In this document: positions 31,362-39,442 of the stretch, piece by piece
Numbering within the stretch: position 1 is the stretch's first letter
Layout of the letters: each line of letters starts with the position of its first letter
Assembly (NCBI GenBank): GCA_024867545.1
Contig: JANFNE010000021.1
Span: 372,001-436,000, forward strand
DNA: 64,000 bases
Origin: Phytopythium helicoides
Taxonomy: Eukaryota; Oomycota; Peronosporomycetes; Pythiales; Pythiaceae
Direction: 5' to 3'
Notes under the pieces: model-generated
Told to the model about the DNA's origin: nothing
Seen by the model: only the letters and a program-made list of their open reading frames with translations
Database searches by the model: none
Translations under genes and position numbers: made by a program

Positions 31362-33044
31362 CTACGCAAAGGGTGAAGTCGTCCGCGTCTTCTTGTCCGA
31401 TATCCAGATGCGCAGCTTCTCGAGGCTCTCGCCCTCCTCCAGTGGCTCGTCGCCGATCACTGACGGTCGCACCGTGTCGTCGGGCAGCCACTCAATGTTC
31501 ACCTCGATGTCTCGGCGGTTCGACACGAGGCCCATCAATTTGGCCACAAACCGCTGGCGCGCGGATGGTGGCAGTGATGGAACCTCAATGCCACGGACTG
31601 TAATCTTGCTTGGTGCAGTACCGTTGACAATCTCGGCAATCCAGCCGCCCATGTACTCAAACTTGTCCGGCCTGCCCTTGCAAATATCGCGACGCAAAGA
31701 TAACAGGAACTCGGGAGTGAAGTGCTTGCACTTCTTCAGCAACTTGTACTGCACAAGAGCCTCGCTGAGCAACTGCATTTGGTCCGAGTTCTCGAGTCCG
31801 TGGTTTCCCATCTCGTAGCACTCGGTACACAAATTGAAGTTGGAGCAGACGCTACAGGTCCAAAGAGCACCGACGATCGGGTCCATGCCACAACCATCGC
31901 AGAACGAGTCCGGGTGCACAACCGGTTTCTTTCGCTTCCACTTGGATCCAATAATCGACGAGCCATAGCTCACCGCAGAGCTCAGACGTCCCATCAGCTG
32001 CTTGGACGGTGCCTTCTTCTCTGCGCTCTTGGACTGTGAGCGCTGGCTGCGGTAGTCATCATCGTGGTCGCTTCCATGCTTGTCCAGGCCAGACGCCTCC
32101 CGCTCGAATACGAGCACGCGGGGGCGAGAAGCTCTCTGAATGATGTGCAGCACTTCTTCTCGGCTCATGCTGCTCTCCAGGCGCTGCTCATTGACACTCA
32201 CTAGCCAGTCTCCCGTCTTGACCCCTGCGCGATACGCCGGGCTGTCTTCCTCGACGGCGCCAACTTCAACGACAACTTCGTTCTCGAGCGAGACGATCAC
32301 GTTAGTCTGAAAGCCGAGCACGGGCTCATCGAAGGTGACTGTGAATGTGAGTGGTTGCTGCTGCTGGTGACTGCCACCTTCCGAGATGACCTCCGAGTGG
32401 GTTCGGCTGTGCGGCGCGTGTCCGTTTTCGGCGTGGCTGGTCCCCGAGCTGAAGGCGCTGGCATTCGACGACGTTCTTCTGCTGGAGACGCTGTCCACGG
32501 TGCTGCAGTTGCTGTTGCTGTGTCCGTGTCCGTCCGGCGGCTCGCTGAAGAACCGCGGCGGTTTGTCGTGGATGCGCACGCGGCGCAGCGCGTGCAGCAC
32601 GCGCGCGGACGTGTCGTCTCCTGGCGCGCTGGGTCCGTAGAAGCAGTGCGAGGCGAACTCGTCGTCCTCGCCGAAGCCGGCGTTGCCGCCGCCGTAGGCC
32701 AGCGGCGTACCCAGGTCGGCGCCGTCCTCCACCTCGCCGTCGCTGTCGCTGTCGGTGGCGCCGCGCGCCGCCGCATTCAGCGCCTTGACCTCCTCATCCT
32801 CGTCGCTGTCGCTGGCCTCGTCGTCGACGTCGTGCTGCACCAGCTGCAGCGGCGGCGGCTGCGCGCGCCCGTGCGCCGCGCTCTGCCCTTTCTCGGCCGC
32901 CTTGGGGCTGCCGGCGCCGCTCGACTCGCCGCCGCTCTCGTCGTCGGTGCGCGGGCTTTCGGCCGCAGGCGGAGCGTCACCAAGCGCCGCCGCCTTCTCC
33001 AGCGGCGCGGCGGCCGCGCTCGAGGCCTCCGGAGCTGTCGCCAT
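31362..33044 (-). CDS. PDZ domain + ZZ zinc finger protein
   Basis: A single exon of 560 residues is open from ATG 33044 (MATAPEASSAAAAPLEKAAA). An in-frame ATG 111 bp further upstream (33155) adds a Cys-rich stretch (ICGCNRCLF) and could be the real start. After an acidic, Ser-rich disordered region (about 1-215) comes a PDZ domain: LGFQTNVIVSLENEVVVEVG, EDSPAYRAGVKTGDWLVSVN, VLHIIQRASRPRVLVFERE. A basic linker leads to a ZZ finger: FCDGCGMDPIVGALWTCSVC, NFNLCTECYEMG. A conserved-looking C-terminal domain of about 170 residues (HFTPEFLLSLRRDICKGRPD) follows. ZZ fingers often bind histone tails or N-degron peptides and PDZ domains bind C-terminal peptides, so a scaffold role is inferred. No signal peptide or membrane helix is seen. 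Confidence 0.8.
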   Translation of the reverse strand: MATAPEASSAAAAPLEKAAALGDAPPAAESPRTDDESGGESSGAGSPKAAEKGQSAAHGRAQPPPLQLVQHDVDDEASDSDEDEEVKALNAAARGATDSDSDGEVEDGADLGTPLAYGGGNAGFGEDDEFASHCFYGPSAPGDDTSARVLHALRRVRIHDKPPRFFSEPPDGHGHSNSNCSTVDSVSSRRTSSNASAFSSGTSHAENGHAPHSRTHSEVISEGGSHQQQQPLTFTVTFDEPVLGFQTNVIVSLENEVVVEVGAVEEDSPAYRAGVKTGDWLVSVNEQRLESSMSREEVLHIIQRASRPRVLVFEREASGLDKHGSDHDDDYRSQRSQSKSAEKKAPSKQLMGRLSSAVSYGSSIIGSKWKRKKPVVHPDSFCDGCGMDPIVGALWTCSVCSNFNLCTECYEMGNHGLENSDQMQLLSEALVQYKLLKKCKHFTPEFLLSLRRDICKGRPDKFEYMGGWIAEIVNGTAPSKITVRGIEVPSLPPSARQRFVAKLMGLVSNRRDIEVNIEWLPDDTVRPSVIGDEPLEEGESLEKLRIWISDKKTRTTSPFA

Positions 33045-33594
33045 GGGCTGCGGCCGGCGCTTCTCGCAATGCTCGGCACGGAAAAGGCAGCGGTTGCAAC
33101 CGCAGATCTCTTGGCGTTTGTATAGACCAGGCAGGCGCCGGGCGCAGAGCACGGACATACTCAGCCCAAGTGCTTTGCTGGCGGGCGGGGTAGGGGTGGA
33201 GTGGACCACACAGAACGGGTATGGGTACGCTTCTGGCGATCCGCGAGGAGGCACCTGGCGGCGCTGCGCGTGGCGTGACGCTCGACGGAGGGGGCAGGAC
33301 TTGTGGTGGCGACGAGAATTGGGGAGGAACGACGGTCCCCATGAAAAAAAAACAACTCTGCGTTCGTCCCCAGTTCAAGGAAGAGGGGGAAGAGGGGGGA
33401 GCCATACGCGGCCGTGGTGACGTCAGCTCACGCAAGCTTCAAGGCGTGCGGCCCACTACCTGTGGAGGAGTCAGCAATGCCGAATGGAATTCAAATGGGG
33501 TTGCGATTTGGGAGCAAATGCATGGTTTCTCAATAAACGACACTACATCCAACTTACGCCCTCACCAGCAATGCTCACGGGTCATTGGAGACCA
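33045..33594. other. Intergenic region
   Basis: 550 bp between the PDZ-ZZ start and the end of the first secreted-family gene. An A8 run lies near 33345. No gene was recognised. Confidence 0.5.
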
Positions 33595-34065
33595 TCAACA
33601 GTAGAAGTAGGCGCCATACGACTGTCCAAACTCACACTCGCTCTGGTGCTTGTACTGACCAATGTCGTACCAGTAACCGATCGGGTAGCGCCAACCACAA
33701 CGCGTGTCACCCGACGGGAGTCGGAAGCAAAAGCGGAGGCGCGTGCCGTAGACCTTGGCCTCCGTCGCCCCACTAGCTGAACCATCCTGATCGGCAATCG
33801 GCTCCTCATCACCCGTCATCGTCACACCAGGAGGGAGGTCAGTGGCGGCTTCTTGCATGGACACCGTATCGTCGCGGACGGCTGCCACGGTGCTGGCGGA
33901 GATGACAACGTTGTTGTTCTTGAGCACGGTGTTCTTGTTGACGATTCCTGCGGCGTTATTGAGTTGGGGTGTTGATCCGATGTCGACGTTGAGGATGGGG
34001 TTTGTGGCAACAGCAAAGGTCGTGTGGGCAATCGCAACGGCGGTGAGAAGCAGGATGCGTGCCAT
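33595..34065 (-). CDS. Small secreted four-cysteine protein, copy 1 (CGWRYP/YWY family)
   Basis: 156 residues with a cleavable signal peptide (MARILLLTAVAIAHTTFAVA). The middle is Asn/Val/Thr-rich (VNKNTVLKNNNVVISASTVA). A C-terminal module carries four Cys: RLRFCFRLPSGDTRCGWRYP, then YWYDIG, ECEFG and a terminal YFYC. There is no membrane segment or GPI-type tail. From about codon 19 to the stop the DNA is almost identical to the inverted copy at 42116-42586 (three differences in about 405 bases), while the signal-peptide codons differ by about 11 of 57. I recognise no known family. The size, secretion and Cys pairing fit a candidate apoplastic protein or effector, which is inference only. 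A divergent relative lies 387 bp away at 34452. Confidence 0.75.
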   Translation of the reverse strand: MARILLLTAVAIAHTTFAVATNPILNVDIGSTPQLNNAAGIVNKNTVLKNNNVVISASTVAAVRDDTVSMQEAATDLPPGVTMTGDEEPIADQDGSASGATEAKVYGTRLRFCFRLPSGDTRCGWRYPIGYWYDIGQYKHQSECEFGQSYGAYFYC

Positions 34066-34451
34066 CGTCTTGACTTGGATGAAGGTCGCTGTTTTGCTTG
34101 ATACGAAAGTTGGGAAGTGGTGGGTCGAAAGTGGATTCTGAGGTCTTCAACGCGTTCCCAGAAACGGAACTCGCTCATTTCCTCGAGTCTGCCACTTGAA
34201 CTTTTCCTCTGCTGCAATATAGCGACACTGTGGGCACGTTGCACCTGGGAGGGCTTGAAGGAGGGCTGTGCGGTTGCGCGGATCTTTGCGGCAACCCTGA
34301 GTCAACTGTGGGGTGGCGTAATACCGCATTTTATCGTGATTACGACGAACGCAAGAAAGATAATCGAAGCTGCATTTCGTTTACGGCAGTGTAGACTGCG
34401 TTTGATGGTTTACTACTATGTTGGTCCGCGTTTGAATATCTTTGGCTTGCC
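34066..34451. other. Spacer between two secreted-family genes
   Basis: 386 bp. It contains the upstream region of copy 1 and the 3' flank of copy 3. No gene is seen. Confidence 0.5.
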
Positions 34452-34838
34452 TCAGCAGTAGTAGTACTCGCCGACCAACTTGTCGAACTCGCATTCACCT
34501 GCGTGGTGGCCTGCATGGCGGCCGATGAGGTACCAGTAGTGCACTGGGTATCTCCAGCCGCAAACTGCTGGGAGTCGTGGGTCCTCGACACAAAAGCGAA
34601 AGCGTGTCCCAGGAATCTTGGATTTGACACCAGGCGCAGTCCAATCGTAATAGTCGTCGATTGGCTCGTGCTCGCCAGTCATGATAACACCAGCTGGTGT
34701 GGCGGACTCTTTCTGGGCTGTGGCCTCATTGCAGATCTCGGAAGCGCACGAACCTTTGACATTGCGAATGGAAACTTCAGCCATTCCGATAACCGAGTAG
34801 AGTGCTCCGACAGCAGTGAACTGCAGTAAGCGACCCAT
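34452..34838 (-). CDS. Small secreted cysteine protein, copy 3 (CGWRYP/YWY family, divergent)
   Basis: 128 residues from ATG 34838. The signal peptide is MGRLLQFTAVGALYSVIGMA, followed by a short mature N-terminus with two extra Cys (KGSCASEICNEA). The shared module is GVIMTGEHEPIDD, PGTRFRFC, CGWRYPVHYWYLIG, ECEFDKLVGEYYYC. Compared with copies 1 and 2 it lacks about 30 residues of the Asn-rich middle and has a longer His-rich loop (GRHAGHHAGEC). Conserved spacing of the last four Cys plus GWRYP and YWY.IG define the family. The minus-strand DHTKD1 gene upstream appears fused to this frame only because of a base error in DHTKD1; the ATG and signal peptide here support a separate gene. Confidence 0.75.
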   Translation of the reverse strand: MGRLLQFTAVGALYSVIGMAEVSIRNVKGSCASEICNEATAQKESATPAGVIMTGEHEPIDDYYDWTAPGVKSKIPGTRFRFCVEDPRLPAVCGWRYPVHYWYLIGRHAGHHAGECEFDKLVGEYYYC

Positions 34839-34965
34839 TGTGAAAACAATCGGGAAATACGGATAGTGAAGAACGGCATACCAGCGTCGAGACAAGCGAG
34901 TGTTTCTAGGCATTCGACAAGAATGGAGAAAAATCACATCTGTATTTATCCAAAACGCGTTTGCA

Positions 34966-37763
34966 CTAGTTCTTCTTGGCGCCAAATGCCGTGGCAAGAA
35001 GCTCCTCGAGCTGTTCGTGGTGGCGCTTAGACAGTCCGACGGCACAGGCAGCCAGAGTCTCGCGGCCAATGTACTCGAGTTCAGTAGGCGCCTTCTTCTT
35101 TCCTTCTTGGAGGTCTTGTTGCCACCCAGAAGCTTGTCGACGTGCGGCTTCACATATGTCCATGCACCCTGGTTCAGAGGCTCCTCCTGGACCCAGGCGA
35201 TACGCTCGGCGTTCGCAAACTCACCGAGTTGCGCTGCAACTTGCTCGAACGGGAACGGCGCGAGCTCCTCGACGCGCACAATTGCAATCGAGGAAGGGTC
35301 CTCAGCACGAGCCTCGCGGGCCTTGACCATCTCGTAGTAGAACTTGCCCGAGCACAGATACACAGAGCGCACACGGGACGCATCAGTGATGGAAGCGTCA
35401 CCGAGAACAGGCTGGAAAGTCGTGCCAGGGCCAAGCTCAGTCAGCGGCGACGCCGCCTCTGGGAGACGTAGCAGCGTCTTGGGTCCCATGATGACAAGCG
35501 GCTTCCGGAAATCACGAAGCTGCTGACGACGTAGCAGATGGAAAAAGTTCGCGGGCGTCGTCGGGTTGACAACGATCATGTTGGTGTCGTGCTGATACTT
35601 TGTCCAGTCGCTGTCCACTTCGTGGGTTAGTGCGGGGGTGTCTACGAGCTGGAGAAAGCGCTCGACACGCGCGCTGGAGTGGTCAGGACCTGCACCGTCG
35701 TAGCCGTGAGGAAGAAGCAGCGTCAAACCCGATTGGCGCATCCACTTGGATTCACCGCACGAGAGGAACTGATCGATCACAATCTGCGCGCCGTTGAAAA
35801 AGTCTCCGAACTGCGCCTCCCAAATGACAAGGTTCTTCGGGCTCTCCCATGAGTAGCCGTACTCAAACGCCATGGCAGCAAACTCCGACAAGTTGCTGTT
35901 GACAACGCTCAGCGAGCCCTGGGCGTCCTTGAGACCACGCAGCGGGAAAACAAGCTCTTCCGTGTCCTGGTCAGTGAGTGCTGCATGGCGCTGGCTGAAA
36001 GTGCCACGACGACAGTCCTGTCCCGCGAGTCGCACCGAGTGACCGTCAAGCATGAGTGTGCCAAAGGCCATCGCCTCAGCTGTCGCCCAGTCCACCCGGA
36101 CATCCTCAGGACGCTTGTTATCACCCGTGAGCATCTTGACTCGAGCGCCAATGTGCGTTCGCTGTAGCCGCTCATGAGCACGAACATTCGGCGGCAGCGT
36201 CACAGACTGCAGCCCGACTTCGATGAGCTTGTCGAGCGCCACTCCCGTCGTCGGATTCTTGTACAGGTCCTCCACAGCGGGCTGCGAGATACCAGACCAG
36301 TTTCCAGCAAAGGCATCGACGGTCGTGGGCGAGTACTCGGGGGCCTCACCAGCAGACTTGGGCGTAACCTTCTGCAGTTCGGCTTCCAGATGGTCGTTCA
36401 TGCGTTGAAGAGCGCGGTCCATGCTGGACCGCGTCAACAGCCCCTCGTTCTGCAGCTTTTCAGCAAACGCGAGTGGGAAGCGCGGTGCGCGATCGATGGC
36501 CTCGTACATTTTCGGCTGCGTGAAGCGGGGCTCGTCCACCTCATTATGTCCATAGCGTCGAAAGGTGATGAGGTCGATCACAACGTCCTTCTTGAATGTG
36601 TTGCGGTACTCGACAGCAATGCGGCAGGCACGAACAACATCTTCAATCGACTCGCCGTTGACGTGAATGACCGGGGCCTCGACGGCCTTCGCCACGTCAG
36701 ACGCATATCGCGTCGCGCGTGAGTCGCGGGCGGTGGTCGTGTATCCAACCTGGTTGTTTACAACGATGTGAATGGTGCCGTCGGTGGCATAGTCTGGCAG
36801 GCGGGACTGCGCCAGGGCCTCAGGGACACAGCCTTGGCCTGCAAACGCCGAGTCTCCGTGCAGCAGGAGGCCCATGGCGCTAGCACCAGCGTCGCGCTTG
36901 GCGCGCACCTTGCCTGCCGTCACAGCATTGATGATCTCAAGATGCGAGGGGTTGTGCAGCAGGGAGACATGCACCGACGAGGACTGGTTATTGGCACCAC
37001 CGGCAAAGTGTTTGTCCACGCTCTGCGCGATGTGCGAGCTGACGTCGTCCACACCGCGGATATGGGCCGGAAACTCGGAGTTGCCGCGGACCTTGTGGAA
37101 GATCTTGTGCGCCGGGTACTCGAGCAGCGACACCAGCAGCGCCAATCGCCCGCGGTGCGGCATGCCGATGATGACGTCGGTCGTCCCGGCGTCCGCGCAC
37201 GCGTGCAGCACAGTGTTGATGGCGGGCAGCATGGACTCTGCACCTTCGCCCGAGTAGCGCTTGAAGGACGCGAACTTCTTGGCCATAAAGTGCTCGAACG
37301 CGTCCGCCATGAGCATCTGCGTGTAGGCGTTGCGCAGGTCGGCGGGCTGGGCCGCGTACTTGCGCGCGTCCTCTTCAACCGCGTGCGCGAGCCACTGCTT
37401 CTCCTGCTCGCTCGACAGGTGCTCGAACTCCCATCCGGCCTTGCCGCAGTAGGACGCATGCAGCTGCTCGTACAGCGCGCGTCCCGAGGACGCGCCGACC
37501 TGCCGGTCCAAGATGGCCGAGAAGTTGTCGGGGCGCAGCGCCGCCACGGGCTCGGGCCGCTGCCGACCCAGCGGGTCCAGGTCCGCCTGCAGGTGTCCGT
37601 ACTGCCGGAAGGCCGTGCGCATGCTCTGCGCGGCCAGCGCCTCGAGCGACGGCGGCGACGCGCTGGAGGAGAAGCCGCAGCCGGAGGCGACGCCCACGGC
37701 GCCGCGGCAGCGCGAGGCTTGGAGCGCCGCGCGCCGCGTCAGCTGCCGGTGCGCGCGCAGCAT
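34966..37763 (-). CDS. DHTKD1: Mitochondrial 2-oxoadipate/2-oxoglutarate dehydrogenase E1 (DHTKD1-like), one frame break
   Basis: A thiamine-diphosphate-dependent E1 of about 930 residues with a mitochondrial-type Arg/Ala-rich N-terminus (MLRAHRQLTRRAALQASRCR). Motifs: GMPHRGRLALLVSLLEYPAH, HVSLLHNPSHLEIINAVTAG, HGDSAFAGQGCVPEAL, ThDP-binding HIVVNNQVGYTTTARDSRAT, RRYGHNEVDEPRFTQPKMY, DCRRGTFSQRHA, WEAQFGDFFNGAQIVIDQFL and LLLPHGYDGAGPDHSSARVE. YPAHKIFHKVRGNSEFPAHI resembles DHTKD1 (lysine/tryptophan catabolism, 2-oxoadipate) more than OGDH, and the short N-terminus agrees. Near 35095-35110, within an A/G-rich run, one base shifts the frame after LLGGNKTSKKE. The true end continues ELEYIGRETLAACAVG and ATAFGAKKN, stop at 34966. 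Without correction the frame falsely runs into the secreted gene at 34452. Confidence 0.9.
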
Positions 37764-38081
37764 CGAGGGGCGGGCGGGTGCGGCCGAGGGGGAGCGGCGG
37801 CGAGTGAGCGCGTGGCGCGGCCGGCGCGTTGGCGAGTGGCATCACCTGGCGGCGCCTGCGCATCATTGAGGCACCTTGATGCTGCATCTTCAAGGCTCGA
37901 CGGGATCGCGCGTACGGCGCTTAAAATGGTAACTGGTCTTGTGGTGGGGTGTATGGTGAAACGCCTTTGATAATGAATACTAGCGACTTTGTTGGGGCTG
38001 CTGAAAAAGATGCGCTTCGGCCCTTCCAATCGGAATGATTACTTTGGATCGCATGACCTCTGAAAGTTGATCATATTGAAG
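37764..38081. other. Intergenic region
   Basis: 318 bp between two minus-strand genes, containing the DHTKD1 upstream region. No gene is seen. Confidence 0.5.
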
Positions 38082-39272
38082 TCAGGAGCTCGCGGGGTGG
38101 TGCTGCGCCGAGGCCAGCAGGTTGATGATCTGCTGGCGCTCGGCGGGGGCCTCGATGCACTCGATCAGCGTCTGCGCGAGCTCGTCCTGGCTGGCGTCCA
38201 GCAGCACCTCGACCACGGGCGTGTACCCGATCTCTGGCCGCTGGGCGCGCGCGAGGAACAGCAGCACGCGCCACTGCGAGTTCTGCGCCAGCACGCGCAG
38301 CAGCGCCCACCAGAACTGCCGCGGCGAGACCTGGTACTGCTCGGCGCACTCGGCGGCGAGGATGAGGCTGCCTGGGTGGTTTGGGTACAGCGCCACGAGC
38401 TTCTGGATGGTCTCGACAAGCGAGCTGCCGACAAAGTGCGGGACCTGCAGCACGACCTCCAGCTTGCGCTGCGTCTCGAGCAGTGCGAGCGTCTCGTCCG
38501 TCATGACCTGGTTGAACGACATGGACGCGCGCATGGCGCAAAAGGCCTCGACCTCGGCGCTGCTGGCTCTGGCCACCTCGGTCATGGAGAGTGTGCAGCT
38601 GCCGAGGCCGCGGCTGAGCGTCTTGGACATTTCCTCGAGCCGCTTGAGCTTGAGGGGGTATGACGCCTCTCCATGCGCCACGGATCCAACGATCGAGCTC
38701 GCTTGGAGATAGTCGCAGGACAACGCTGCAGCTCGGAACGGGCTCCAGACGTCCGACTCGGCCACTTTCTTCTGGCTCGAGTACAGGCGAAGAGCTCTCG
38801 GGTACAACCCAAGCACTCGCATGAACTCGTCTCCGTGGCCGAGACACCGCTCGAGCTGGATCGTTGCCTGATGGATCGACTCACAGGTGCTCAGTGGGCT
38901 AGCACAGAGCCCGCGCAGCACACTCTCTTCCCAAGTCGCAGGAGTCTGAGGCTTCACCGGGCGAGAGAGTCCCAACGACACCGCTGCGATCTCGAGCTCC
39001 TCCTCGACGTTGACTGCAATCGGGAAGGCCCCCGCAGCGCTGTCGTACAGCATGTCGACCTCGCGGGTCCAGTGCTGCAGCACGAGCTGCTCCTCCTCGT
39101 GGATGGCCTCGTTGGCGTCGTCGTCCGCCACGAGCGCCGGACCCAGCTCGTCCTCCATGACGGCCACGCTCTGCTTGAAGAGCGCGTAGAACGTCGCATT
39201 GCCCGAGCCAACGTACGCGGCCTTGTGGAACGCGTCGTCGCGCAGCAGGTAGTAGCTCCACACCGCCCCCAT
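38082..39272 (-). CDS. Alpha-helical repeat protein of unknown function
   Basis: The frame is open for 547 codons, but only the part from about 39363 downward looks coding; beyond that it runs antisense to the first exon of the kinase gene. The first suitable ATG is 39272 (MGAVWSYYLLRDDAFHKAAY), giving 396 residues; an upstream exon is possible because SAPIDGYTILVTTVGG before it also looks coding. The protein is almost all helical and solenoid-like: LGLYPRALRLYSSQKKVAES, FCAMRASMSFNQVMTDETLA, GSSLVETIQKLVALYPNHPG and IGYTPVVEVLLDASQDELAQ. The last part resembles C-terminal regions of large tethering/solenoid proteins of the Vps16 or Rod type, but too weakly for a call. It shares a divergent promoter of about 170 bp with the CDPK. 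Confidence 0.6.
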   Translation of the reverse strand: MGAVWSYYLLRDDAFHKAAYVGSGNATFYALFKQSVAVMEDELGPALVADDDANEAIHEEEQLVLQHWTREVDMLYDSAAGAFPIAVNVEEELEIAAVSLGLSRPVKPQTPATWEESVLRGLCASPLSTCESIHQATIQLERCLGHGDEFMRVLGLYPRALRLYSSQKKVAESDVWSPFRAAALSCDYLQASSIVGSVAHGEASYPLKLKRLEEMSKTLSRGLGSCTLSMTEVARASSAEVEAFCAMRASMSFNQVMTDETLALLETQRKLEVVLQVPHFVGSSLVETIQKLVALYPNHPGSLILAAECAEQYQVSPRQFWWALLRVLAQNSQWRVLLFLARAQRPEIGYTPVVEVLLDASQDELAQTLIECIEAPAERQQIINLLASAQHHPASS

Positions 39273-39442
39273 GCCGCCAACCGTCGTCACCAAGATAGTG
39301 TAGCCATCAATGGGTGCGCTTTCATCAGGTTCGGCGGGTGGGTGTGAATCTGCACTGCTCGCTTGATGATACCACACAACGGAACGACGAGAAAGGACGC
39401 CACTACGAAGAAGGCGGAGGAGCCCTACGACCCACGCGAGGC

